Origin: Cupriavidus sp.
GTDB taxonomy: Bacteria > Pseudomonadota > Gammaproteobacteria > Burkholderiales > Burkholderiaceae
NCBI GenBank assembly: GCA_013362725.1
Contig: JABFVP010000522.1
Location: 1-12,155 of the forward strand
Length of the DNA: 12,155 nucleotides
Reading direction: 5' to 3'
A program made the position numbers and the translations under genes. Below are positions 1 to 6,472 of the stretch, in pieces. How positions within the stretch are numbered: the first letter of the stretch is position 1; each line of letters opens with the position of its first letter. The notes beneath the pieces are model-generated. The model was given only the letters and a program-made list of their open reading frames with translations, was not told the origin of the DNA and made no database searches.

Positions 1-236
1 CCCGGCGCGACATAGGTGCCATCGCCGACGCGCGCGTGCAGCCAGCCCTCCGCCACCAGCCGCTCGTAGGCGGTGGTGACGGTCTTGCGCGCGACGCCCA
101 GCTGCGTGCCGAGCAGGCGCGACGGCGGCATGCGCGCGCCGGCTTCAAGCCGGCCGGCCTGGATCGCGTCGCGGATGTGGTGGACGATCTGCGCGGTCAG
201 GTCGCCGGCATGGTCCAGGGCCAGATGCAGTTCCAT
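1..236 (-). CDS. GntR/MocR-type transcriptional regulator, N-terminal part
   Basis: Partial gene: 78 codons from an ATG at 236 run off the left edge. The visible protein is a winged helix-turn-helix DNA-binding domain of the GntR superfamily. After a short start MELHLALDHAGDLTAQ it shows the motif run GARMPPSRLLGTQLGVARKT (about residues 34-53), then VTTAYERLVAEGWLHARVGDGTYVAP. The 'PPSR...LGVAR.TV..AYE.L.AEGWL..R.G.GT.V' pattern is typical of MocR/PdxR regulators, which carry a C-terminal aminotransferase-like PLP domain. That domain lies outside the window, so the subfamily is an inference. The gene is divergent from the AhpD-like gene at 381, and a 17-base inverted repeat lies between them, which suggests it controls that neighbour and itself. 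There is no clear Shine-Dalgarno before the ATG. Confidence 0.85.
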   Translation of the reverse strand, partial: MELHLALDHAGDLTAQIVHHIRDAIQAGRLEAGARMPPSRLLGTQLGVARKTVTTAYERLVAEGWLHARVGDGTYVAP

Positions 237-257
237 CGGGGGTGGCGTCGATCTCGA

Positions 258-288
258 TTGGTCTACTGATTCTGCCAAAAATTGGCAG
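258..288. promoter_or_regulatory. Candidate operator of the divergent GntR/MocR regulator
   Basis: A perfect 7-bp inverted repeat, CTGCCAA-AAA-TTGGCAG, occupies 272-288 in the divergent intergenic region. A further ATTGG at 257-261 repeats the right-arm core, giving TTGG / CCAA / TTGG, that is two direct half-sites and one inverted. Each arm carries TTGGCA, a 5-of-6 match to a -35 hexamer, one per strand, so a bound protein would block either promoter. I could not find a matching -10 at 17 bp on either side. Assignment to the regulator at 1-236 is inference from position. Confidence 0.5.
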
Positions 289-380
289 TGTACGGGGCCA
301 ATGCGCGCGTCTATCTTTCAGTCCATCGGGCGCTGCCTCCAGCGCTCGCTGAATCCAACTGAACCAACCGGAGATCGATC

Positions 381-824
381 ATGGAAGAACGGATGAACTG
401 GCAAGACGTGGCCCCCGACGCCTACAAGGCAATGGTGGGCGTCGAGATTTATCTGGCGCGCTGCTCGCTGGAGACCACGCTGAAGGAACTGGTCAAGATT
501 CGCGCCTCGCAGATCAACGGCTGCGCCTTCTGCCTGGACATGCACATTACAGACGCGCGCAAACACGGCGAAAGCGAGCGCCGCCTGAGCCTGCTGCCGG
601 CATGGCGCGAAGTGGGCTGGTTCACCCCGCGCGAGCGCGCCGCGCTTGCGTGGACCGAGGCGCTGACGCTGCTGCCGCAGAGCCAGGCGCCGGATGCGGA
701 CTACCAGGCCCTGCGCGAGCAGTTCTCGGAAAAGGAGATGGCCGACCTGACGCTGCTGATCTCGGCCATCAATGCGTGGAACCGCTTCGGCGTGGGCTTC
801 CGACGCCAGCCGCCGGCGCTCTGA
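381..824 (+). CDS. AhpD-like carboxymuconolactone decarboxylase family protein
   Basis: A 147-residue protein of the carboxymuconolactone decarboxylase (CMD)/AhpD fold. The family signature is clear: INGCAFCLDMH holds Cys48, Cys51 and His55 (CxxCxxxH), the redox-active core of AhpD-like peroxidases, followed by the family-typical KHGESERRLSLLPAWRE and FTPRERAALAWTEALT stretches. Related proteins reduce hydroperoxides through the CxxC pair, but many family members have no known substrate, so only thiol-based antioxidant activity is suggested. It is soluble, with no signal peptide or membrane segment. The ATG at 381 has GGAG at 370-373 with a 7-base spacer; an in-frame ATG four codons on (393) is a less likely start. 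The gene is divergent from the regulator at 1-236, which probably controls it. Confidence 0.9.
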   Translation: MEERMNWQDVAPDAYKAMVGVEIYLARCSLETTLKELVKIRASQINGCAFCLDMHITDARKHGESERRLSLLPAWREVGWFTPRERAALAWTEALTLLPQSQAPDADYQALREQFSEKEMADLTLLISAINAWNRFGVGFRRQPPAL

Positions 825-856
825 TCGGCTGCGTATTGTCCGCCTGTCGTGGGGCG

Positions 857-890
857 GCCGGCTCCCGGGGCCGTCGGCTCTAGTTTTGTT
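857..890 (+). terminator. Possible weak intrinsic terminator
   Basis: Downstream of the AhpD-like gene, GCCGGC (857-862) can pair with GTCGGC (873-878), including one G-U pair, over a 10-base loop, followed two bases later by TAGTTTTGTT. The stem is short and the T-tract interrupted, so this is a weak call. The rest of 825-1011 shows no gene and no clear promoter. Confidence 0.35.
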
Positions 891-1011
891 GCAGATCCTT
901 AACATGGCACCCGTGGGCGTTGCGGGTGCGCGCTTGCATGCCGAGGGGATGGTAGGCTACGTCCATGGCTACGCCTTATGTAGTCTGCCGTGCCTCGCCA
1001 GGAGTCTGCCC

Positions 1012-1323
1012 ATGACCGAAGACACCCTGCTGCAACTGATGACGGAAGTCGAGAAGGAAGACCCGATCGACTACGCCGACCTGCCGTTCGACGACGCGGC
1101 GCTGCGACGGCTGGCCAGCCGCCTGATCGCCGAACGCTCCAGCGAGCTGGAAGCATCCGGCCTGCCGGTCGAGGCGCTGCTGGCCACGATGTGGGCCTCG
1201 ACCGCCAAGCTGGTGCTGGAAAACCTGGTGCTCAACGCGCGCCTGCTGACGCTGCAGGGCCAGCCCGGCGACGCGCGCGCGCTGATCGAGCGCATCGCCC
1301 GACAGTCGCGCGGCGGCGCCTGA
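1012..1323 (+). CDS. Small protein of unknown function (103 aa)
   Basis: I do not recognise this protein. It is real by its start: ATG at 1012 has GGAG at 1001-1004 with a 7-base spacer, and the codons are GC-rich at the third position like the neighbours. It begins MTEDTLLQLMTEVEKEDPID, is acidic in its first third, and looks entirely helical, with a long Ala/Leu-rich stretch around residues 36-85 (ERSSELEASGLPVEALL, then KLVLENLVLNARLLTLQ). It ends in a basic tail, IERIARQSRGGA. There are no cysteines, no signal peptide and no membrane segment. It has its own intergenic space on both sides (187 and 150 bases), so it is probably a single-gene unit. A small soluble helical, perhaps oligomeric, protein is all that can be said. 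Confidence 0.75.
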   Translation: MTEDTLLQLMTEVEKEDPIDYADLPFDDAALRRLASRLIAERSSELEASGLPVEALLATMWASTAKLVLENLVLNARLLTLQGQPGDARALIERIARQSRGGA

Positions 1324-1402
1324 TTCGCTGCTATCCGACGCTGACATCCGGCCCCGCCATGTGCCGCGACCGGCGCAAGCTGCGGTGCCCCCGCGGTTTC
1401 GT

Positions 1403-1408
1403 TAAAAT
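1403..1408 (+). promoter_or_regulatory. Candidate -10 element of the lpxO-like gene
   Basis: TAAAAT (5 of 6 to TATAAT) in the AT-rich island GTTAAAATAC stands out in very GC-rich DNA. It lies 66 bases before the GTG start at 1474 and 33 before the alternative ATG at 1441. No good -35 hexamer is visible 16-18 bp upstream, so support is compositional and positional. Confidence 0.4.
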
Positions 1409-1473
1409 ACCGGTTTTCGCCCAGCCGGCCGCGGCGCGCCATGCAGCGGAGGCGGCTGACCAGGAGGATTTCG

Positions 1474-2376
1474 GTGATCAAGTGGATAATCGTCGCGGGC
1501 TACCTCGGTGCCATCCTGTATGTGCACTTCCGCGGCAAGGTGCGCCTGCGCATCTGGCGCCAGCTGCTGGACCATTCGGCCCTGGTGGCGCCGATCAATT
1601 GCTTCATGTACGCGTTCTCGGGCGTGCCGCGCACCCCGTACATCCCGGTCGACAATTTCCCCGACCTGGAAAAGCTGCGCGCCGCGTGGCCGGAGATCCG
1701 CGATGAAGGCCTGGCGCTGGCGGCGATGCGCAAGATCAAGGCCGCCGACAAGAACGACGACGCCGGCTTCAATTCCTTCTTCAAGTACGGCTGGAAGCGC
1801 TTCTACCTGAAGTGGTACGAGGCCCAGCACCCGTCGGCCGAGCAGCTGTGCCCCAAGACCGTGGCGCTGCTGCGCGAGTTGCCCACCGTCAAGGCGGCGA
1901 TGTTCGCCGAACTGCCGCCGGGCGGCAAGCTCAATCCGCATCGCGACCCGTTTGCCGGCTCGCTGCGCTATCACCTGGGCCTGGCCACGCCGAACGACGA
2001 CCGCTGCTTTATCGAGGTCGACGGCGAGCGCCACAGCTGGCGCGACGGCGAGGGCGTGGTGTTCGACGAGACCTACCTGCACTGGGCCGAAAACCGCAGC
2101 GACGCCAACCGGCTGATCCTGTTCTGCGATATCGAGCGCCCGATGCGCTACGGCTGGGCCGCGAAATTCAACCACTGGATGGGCCGCAAGGTCATGACCG
2201 CGGCCAGCTCGCCCAACGACGAACACGACCAGACCGGCATGATCAACAAGCTGTTCCGCTTTGTCTGGCTGGGCGGCCAGTATCGCCGCCGCTTCAAGGC
2301 CTGGAACCGCCAGCTCTACTACGTGGCCAAGTTCGGCCTGATCGTGCTGGGCGTGGGTTTGATCGTCTATCTGTAA
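1474..2376 (+). CDS. lpxO: LpxO-like lipid A 2-hydroxylase (aspartyl/asparaginyl beta-hydroxylase family)
   Basis: A 300-residue Fe(II)/2-oxoglutarate dioxygenase of the aspartyl/asparaginyl beta-hydroxylase family, closest in layout to LpxO, which adds a 2-hydroxyl to a secondary acyl chain of lipid A at the inner membrane. Seen here: an N-terminal membrane segment (about residues 3-17) followed by the LpxO-like YVHFRGKVRLRIWRQL; Fe ligands His156 and Asp158 in NPHRDPF and His203 in YLHWAENRS; Arg213 in ANRLILF for 2-oxoglutarate; and a second hydrophobic segment at the extreme C-terminus (286-300). I chose GTG 1474 because AGGAGG (1462-1467) sits 6 bases before it. An in-frame ATG at 1441 would add 11 basic residues and has no comparable site. 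The protein could be a paralogue acting on another lipid, but LpxO is the best reading. Confidence 0.85.
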   Translation: MIKWIIVAGYLGAILYVHFRGKVRLRIWRQLLDHSALVAPINCFMYAFSGVPRTPYIPVDNFPDLEKLRAAWPEIRDEGLALAAMRKIKAADKNDDAGFNSFFKYGWKRFYLKWYEAQHPSAEQLCPKTVALLRELPTVKAAMFAELPPGGKLNPHRDPFAGSLRYHLGLATPNDDRCFIEVDGERHSWRDGEGVVFDETYLHWAENRSDANRLILFCDIERPMRYGWAAKFNHWMGRKVMTAASSPNDEHDQTGMINKLFRFVWLGGQYRRRFKAWNRQLYYVAKFGLIVLGVGLIVYL

Positions 2377-2396
2377 GCAGCAACAACCGATGGTTT

Positions 2397-2427
2397 GCTC
2401 CCCTCTCCCGCTTGCGGGAGAGGGAGC
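2397..2427. repeat. REP-like GC-rich inverted repeat
   Basis: CCCTCTCCCGC (2401-2411) and GCGGGAGAGGG (2414-2424) form a perfect 11-bp stem over a TT loop, extended by GCT/AGC around one bulged C. The sequence resembles the 'CTCTCCCGC..GCGGGAGAG' palindromes scattered between genes in many betaproteobacterial genomes. It has no following T-tract, so it is not a standard terminator. It sits between the lpxO-like stop and the DUF333 start, where it could slow 3' decay of the first transcript or fold in the leader of the second. Confidence 0.7.
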
Positions 2428-2451
2428 GCACAAAGCCTCGCGGAGGTCCCG

Positions 2452-2709
2452 ATGCGCACCCGTATTGCAGTGTTGCTGGCCCTCGCTACCGTTGCGGCCG
2501 CCGCTTGCACCACCACGCCCGCCGAGCGCCCCGCCAGCACTGGTGCCGCCATCGGCATGGCCAACCCCGCCTCGGTCAACTGCGCGCAGCGCGGCGGCAA
2601 GCTGCAGATCGTGTCGACGCCGGCGGGCCAGACCGGCATCTGCACCTTTCCGTCCGGCAAGCAGTGCGAGGAATGGGCGCTGATGCGCGGCGAGTGCGCG
2701 CCGGGCTGA
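2452..2709 (+). CDS. DUF333 family small lipoprotein
   Basis: An 85-residue precursor. MRTRIAVLLALATVAAAAC is a lipoprotein signal peptide ending at Cys19; position -3 is Ala where Leu is usual, but the site still fits a relaxed lipobox. The mature part carries the DUF333 domain (about residues 38-83): NPASVNCAQRGGKLQI, then GICTFPSGKQCEEWALMRGEC, with four cysteines (44, 64, 72, 82) that probably form two disulphides in the periplasm. DUF333 (COG3042, labelled 'putative hemolysin' on thin evidence) has no established function. The ATG has GGAGG at 2442-2446 with a 5-base spacer. The gene follows the lpxO-like gene after 75 bases containing a stable hairpin, and converges on the cyclase gene with 25 bases between stop codons. 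Confidence 0.88.
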   Translation: MRTRIAVLLALATVAAAACTTTPAERPASTGAAIGMANPASVNCAQRGGKLQIVSTPAGQTGICTFPSGKQCEEWALMRGECAPG

Positions 2710-2734
2710 TGCGTGGTCCTGTAGCGCCTGGCCT

Positions 2735-4246
2735 TCAGTCGCGGCGGCGTTCGTCGGCCAGTGCGGCGTAGTGGTCGCGCTTGGCCTGGTACATGCGGCT
2801 GTCGGCCAGCTTGACGATGTCGCCGAGGCGTTCGCCTGCCTGGCAGGTGGCGTGGCCGATGGAGAAGCTGAGCCGCGTGCCGGGGTAGAACTGGTTGTTC
2901 AGCTCCACTACCTTGTCGATCTGCTCGACCACGGTGGCGGCGCCGCGCTCGTCGCGGCCGGGCAGCAGCACCATGAACTCGTCGCCGCCGGTGCGCGCCA
3001 CGCAGGCCTGCTCGCCCACCGCCTTCTTCAGCACCTCGCCGGTGCGACGCAGCAGGCCGTCGCCGTCTGCGTGGCCGAACTGGTCGTTGACGACCTTGAG
3101 CCCGTTCAGGTCGACCGCCACCACGCTGACCGGCCACGGGCCCTTGCGGCCCAGCCGCGCCAGTTCGTCCTCATAGTAGGCGCGGTTGTAGAGCTTGGTC
3201 AGCACGTCATGCTTGCCAAGGAACTCGACATAGGCCTCGGCCTTCTTGCGCGCGGTGATGTCGGTCAGCGACACCAGCACCTGGTCCCAGTCCGCCTCGC
3301 GCCCGGGGAACACCGACCACTGCATGAACACGTCGACGGCGCGGCCGTCGAGCGCGTAGTTCACGACCTCGCGCTGCTGCCACAGCCGGCCATGCCACAG
3401 GTCGATCAGCTGCTCGGCAAAGTGGATGCGCATGTCGTCGCGGAACACGTCGCCGAGCCGCGACAGCAGCGTGGCCTTGCGGTCCGCGCCGAACATCCGC
3501 AGGGTCTGCTGGTTGACGTCGAGCACGCGGATTTCCTGCATGCAGCGCGAGACAAAGTCGGGATGGACGTTGAGAAAGGTGCGGAAGTCAGTGATGCCGG
3601 CGGCGCGCACCTCGTCGATCAGCACCTTGACCGCGCTGAAGTCCTCGACCCACAGCGACACCGGCGAATGCTCGAACAGGCCCAGCGCATACTGCTCGCT
3701 GCGGCGCAGCTCGCGCTCGGTGCGCAGGCGCGGGGTGATGTCCTTGACCGACAACAGCACGCGTTCCCAGGTCTGTTCATGGCCCGGCATCACCGTGGCC
3801 TCCAGCTGGATATCGAGCCGCGCACCGTCCAGTGCGTAGTTGACGGTCTGGCTGGCAAAGCCGTTGCCGCCGTCCCACAACTGGCCGAGTTCTTCGACAT
3901 GCTGCTCGAACATGTCGTCGCGGAACACGGTGTCGAGGTTGGCCACCAGGTCGTCGAGGTCGGCCGCGCGGAACAGCTCCAGCGTGCGCCGGTTCACCGC
4001 GATCACGCGGATCAGCGCGGAACACCGCGCCACGCGCCGCGGATCGTCGCGCAGGTGCGCGCGCACGTCGGTGATGCCCTGCTGCCGCCATTGCGCGAAG
4101 CACTCGCGCACCGCGCTGAAGTCTTCCAGCCACAGCGACACCGGCGCCAGCTGGAACAGGGCCTGGTAATCGTCGGGAAGGGTGCGGGCAGGGTCGGCGC
4201 TGCCCTGGACGGCGGACGGCGCCACGGATGTACTGGTCAAGGCCAT
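2735..4246 (-). CDS. PAS-PAS-GGDEF diguanylate cyclase
   Basis: A 503-residue cytoplasmic sensor that should make cyclic di-GMP from two GTP. Order: a short linker (1-29), PAS-like domain 1 (about 30-172), PAS-like domain 2 (190-332), then GGDEF (about 342-495). The two sensor domains align without gaps at exactly 160 residues: APVSLWLEDFSAV/SPVSLWVEDFSAV, VFRDDM, VNYALDG and DIT recur in register. The cyclase core has HDVLTKLYNR, the metal-site Asp379, FGHADGD and an intact GGDEF (420-424). The product-inhibition RxxD that would fall at 411-414 is GEQA, so there is no I-site. No membrane segment or EAL domain is present. The ATG at 4246 is only one base past AAGGAG; the TTG two codons on (4240) has a 7-base spacer and may be the true start. 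Residues needed for a cofactor in the PAS domains cannot be judged by eye. Confidence 0.9.
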   Translation of the reverse strand: MALTSTSVAPSAVQGSADPARTLPDDYQALFQLAPVSLWLEDFSAVRECFAQWRQQGITDVRAHLRDDPRRVARCSALIRVIAVNRRTLELFRAADLDDLVANLDTVFRDDMFEQHVEELGQLWDGGNGFASQTVNYALDGARLDIQLEATVMPGHEQTWERVLLSVKDITPRLRTERELRRSEQYALGLFEHSPVSLWVEDFSAVKVLIDEVRAAGITDFRTFLNVHPDFVSRCMQEIRVLDVNQQTLRMFGADRKATLLSRLGDVFRDDMRIHFAEQLIDLWHGRLWQQREVVNYALDGRAVDVFMQWSVFPGREADWDQVLVSLTDITARKKAEAYVEFLGKHDVLTKLYNRAYYEDELARLGRKGPWPVSVVAVDLNGLKVVNDQFGHADGDGLLRRTGEVLKKAVGEQACVARTGGDEFMVLLPGRDERGAATVVEQIDKVVELNNQFYPGTRLSFSIGHATCQAGERLGDIVKLADSRMYQAKRDHYAALADERRRD

Positions 4247-4421
4247 TCTCCTTGTTCTTGTTGTGAAGGTGCGCGGCGCCCGCGGGCAACCGATGCGATC
4301 AGGCCTCCGGGGACCAGCCGGACGGGCGCGTGCACACGAGCGCATCAGGATAGGCGAGCCGCCGGCAAAAAGGGAGCGTTGTTGCAAATCGGCGCCGCGC
4401 TTGCAGCGGCAGCCGCAGCGC
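4247..4421. other. Intergenic region before the cyclase gene
   Basis: These 175 bases separate two minus-strand genes. The frame of the cyclase stays open through here up to an ATG at 4387, but that extension (Arg- and Pro-rich, no domain) lacks a ribosome-binding site and I read it as non-coding. An AAAAAGGGAG run (4368-4377) gives a short T-run on the minus strand with no hairpin before it, so no terminator is supported. Confidence 0.5.
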
Positions 4422-5858
4422 TCAGCCCGCCAGCCGCTGCACGATCGCGGCGAGCGTGCCGAGCGCCCGCTCGATCTGCGCCGAGCGCGGCGCGCCGCAG
4501 TTGATGCGCAGGCAGTGGTCGAAGCGCCCGGCGTTGGAGAACATCACGCCCTGCATCACGCGGATGCCGGCCTGTAACGCCTGCTCGAACACCGCCTCGG
4601 ACGAGACCTGCGCGGGCAGTTCCACCCACAGGTGCATGCCGCCGCGCGGCGCGCCCAGCCGCGTGCCGGCGGGAAAGCCGGTAGCGATGGCCTGCGCGAA
4701 CCATTCGCGCTGCGCGCGCAATCGCATGCGGAGCCGGCGCAGGTGACGGTCATGCGCGCCGGATGCCAGGAAATCGGCCGCGGCCATCTGCGACAGCATC
4801 TCGTTGGGCCGCGACAGTCCGAACTTCAGCATCTCGACACGCGCCTGCCATTTGCCCGCGGCGATCCAGCCCAGCCGCATGCCGGGCGCGAGCACCTTGT
4901 GCAGCGACGCGCAGTGGATCACGTTGCCGCTGCCGTCCCAGGCCTTGGCCGCGGCCGGCGGCGCGTCGCTGTCGGCGGTGGCGGAAAAGCAGTCGTCCTC
5001 GATCAGCGCGATGCCGCGCGCCTCGCACCATTGCACCAGCCGCGCCTTGTGCGCGTCGGGCATGATGCAGCCAAGCGGGTTCTGCAGGTTCGGCACCACC
5101 GCGACCGCGCGGATGTTGTCGTAGTGCTGCGCGGCCAGCTCCAGCGCCTCGAGCGAGAGGCCGGTCTGCGGGCTGCACGGGATCTCCAGCGCGCGCATGC
5201 CCAGGCTTTCCAGAATCTGCAGCAGGCCGTAGTAGGTGGGCGACTCCACCGCGATCACGTCGCCCGGGCCCGCCACCGCGCGCAGCGCGAGGTTCAGCGC
5301 CTCGGTGCAGCCGTTGGTGATGACGATCTGCTCCGGGGCCAGCTGCACGCGGTGGTGCAGGGCTTGCCGTGCGATCGCGGCGCGCAGCGGCTGGTAGCCG
5401 TCGGGCTCGACGCCCTCGCCGAACAGCTGCGGATGCCGGCGCAGCGCGCGCGCCGCGGCACTGCGCAGGGCCTCGGTCGGGTACAGCGAGGGCGCGCAGT
5501 AGGCGCCGCCCAGGTTGGTGTGCACGTGCTCGTGCTGGCCGCGCGCGAGCAGGCCGGAAATGCGCTGGTGGATGCCGACGTACTGGGCCGGATCGGGCAG
5601 CGCGGCGGCGGGCTCGGACAGCGCCGCCAGCGCTGCGCGCCGCGGCGCGGCCACGAAGTAGCCCGAGCGCGGCCGCGCTTCGAGCAGGCCGTCGCTTTCC
5701 AGTTGCCGGCAGGCCTGCAGCGCGGTCGACAGGCTCACGCCGTGCAGCGCCATCAGCGCGCGCACCGACGGCATGCGGTCGCCGGCGGCGAGCGTGCCGG
5801 AGTCGATGGCGCGGCGGTAGTGGCCGGCAAGCTGGCGATAGAGCGGGGTGGTGTCCAT
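4422..5858 (-). CDS. MocR-family GntR regulator with PLP-binding aminotransferase-like domain
   Basis: A full-length 478-residue MocR/PdxR-type transcription factor. Residues 1-70 are a GntR winged helix (PLYRQLAGHYRRAIDSG, GDRMPSVRALMALHGVS, LESDGLLEARPRSGYFV). From about 95 on it is a fold-type I aminotransferase domain: TNGCTEALNLAL (181-192), QNPLG with Asn260, EDDC with Asp289, and SLHKVLAPGMRLGW with the PLP lysine Lys321 and Arg328. Such proteins use PLP or a PLP adduct as effector instead of doing catalysis. The set of motifs resembles the YdcR-like branch. The ATG at 5858 lacks a clear Shine-Dalgarno. It is divergent from the DUF2917 gene, and the inverted repeat at 5894-5918 is a likely binding site 36 bases before its start, suggesting autoregulation. 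The ligand cannot be named from sequence. Confidence 0.9.
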   Translation of the reverse strand: MDTTPLYRQLAGHYRRAIDSGTLAAGDRMPSVRALMALHGVSLSTALQACRQLESDGLLEARPRSGYFVAAPRRAALAALSEPAAALPDPAQYVGIHQRISGLLARGQHEHVHTNLGGAYCAPSLYPTEALRSAAARALRRHPQLFGEGVEPDGYQPLRAAIARQALHHRVQLAPEQIVITNGCTEALNLALRAVAGPGDVIAVESPTYYGLLQILESLGMRALEIPCSPQTGLSLEALELAAQHYDNIRAVAVVPNLQNPLGCIMPDAHKARLVQWCEARGIALIEDDCFSATADSDAPPAAAKAWDGSGNVIHCASLHKVLAPGMRLGWIAAGKWQARVEMLKFGLSRPNEMLSQMAAADFLASGAHDRHLRRLRMRLRAQREWFAQAIATGFPAGTRLGAPRGGMHLWVELPAQVSSEAVFEQALQAGIRVMQGVMFSNAGRFDHCLRINCGAPRSAQIERALGTLAAIVQRLAG

Positions 5859-5893
5859 GGCGGCATGGTGGCGTGGCGGGCCGCATCGGTACA

Positions 5894-5918
5894 GATACAG
5901 AGGCGGGGGCGCTGTATC
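5894..5918. promoter_or_regulatory. Candidate MocR operator between divergent genes
   Basis: GATACAG (5894-5900) and CTGTATC (5912-5918) form a perfect 7-bp inverted repeat with an 11-base spacer, arm starts 18 bp apart. The outer bases partly continue the symmetry (GGTAC at 5888-5892 against GTAAC at 5919-5923, with one extra A). It lies 36 bp upstream of the MocR start and 116 bp upstream of the DUF2917 start. Position and symmetry point to binding by the MocR protein; this is inference. Confidence 0.55.
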
Positions 5919-6033
5919 GTAACAGGCGGAAATCCCGGTTGCTGTTCCGGTTGCGGCGATGCGGCCTTGTGCCTGCCGCGGGCGCGAGGCGGTCGATAGG
6001 CTGGAGTCCTGTGCCTGCTACCGGAGCCCTGCC

Positions 6034-6405
6034 ATGCCAAGCGATCTCGACTACACCCCGACCCTGATGCCGCTGCCGGCCGGCCAGGCCCTGCGGCTGC
6101 ATGTGTCGGCCGGCACCGTGCTGCACGCCGCCGCCGGCGAGATGGCGCTGGCCGGGCCGATGCAATGGCTCGCCGGCGACTGCCACGTGCCGCAGCCCCG
6201 CCTGCGCGCGGGCGAGACCTGGATCGTGCCCGCGCGTGGCTGGCTGACGGTATCGGCGATCCGCGGCGGGGCGTTGTCGGTCACAGTGCCGCCGGGATGG
6301 CTGGCACGGTTGCGGGCGCGCTTTGTATTGCCCTGGCACCGTCCGCGTCCGGCCGCCCGGCCGGTGCCGTTGCGGATTCCCGACCCGGCGCGCCAAAGAC
6401 GATAA
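6034..6405 (+). CDS. DUF2917-type small protein
   Basis: A 123-residue protein that looks like the DUF2917 family, known mainly from betaproteobacteria and without a known function. The core (about residues 10-86) is beta-rich and cupin-like in rhythm: LPAGQALRLHVSAGTVL, MQWLAGDCHV, LRAGETWIVPARGWLTVSAI. A very basic, Pro/Arg-rich tail follows (RPRPAARPVPLRIPDPARQRR region). No signal peptide or membrane segment is seen. ATG 6034 is preferred because GGAG at 6023-6026 sits 7 bases before it; the frame stays open to an ATG at 5959, but that adds low-complexity Arg/Ala-rich sequence. It is divergent from the MocR gene and is its likely target. Its TAA stop overlaps a TAAAAT that may be the -10 of the next gene. 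Confidence 0.72.
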   Translation: MPSDLDYTPTLMPLPAGQALRLHVSAGTVLHAAAGEMALAGPMQWLAGDCHVPQPRLRAGETWIVPARGWLTVSAIRGGALSVTVPPGWLARLRARFVLPWHRPRPAARPVPLRIPDPARQRR

Positions 6406-6408
6406 AAT
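6403..6408 (+). promoter_or_regulatory. Candidate -10 element of the COG2509-like gene
   Basis: TAAAAT in GATAAAATTG, an AT-rich island, 65 bases before the ATG at 6473. It begins with the TAA stop codon of the DUF2917 gene, so stop and -10 share bases. It resembles the island at 1401-1410. No clear -35 is visible. Confidence 0.4.
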
Positions 6409-6472
6409 TGCGCTCCGGCCGGCCTGGCACATTGGTGTGCCCAACCCCCCGGCCGCAGTTCCCGGGTTCCCC

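Noticed and set aside
4247..4387. N-terminal extension of the cyclase to an ATG at 4387
   Set aside because: The added residues are Arg/Pro-rich with no domain and no ribosome-binding site. The signal at 4249-4254 points to a start at 4246 or 4240.
4360..4440. Intrinsic terminator after the MocR gene
   Set aside because: A CTTTTTG run exists on the minus strand, but no stable stem immediately precedes it; the GCGGC/GCCGC pairs lie too far away.
2771..4504. A 577-codon open frame on the + strand, antisense to the cyclase
   Set aside because: It mirrors the cyclase codons in GC-rich DNA. Its product is His/Val/Ala/Gln-rich with no domain, while the opposite strand encodes a clear PAS-PAS-GGDEF protein.
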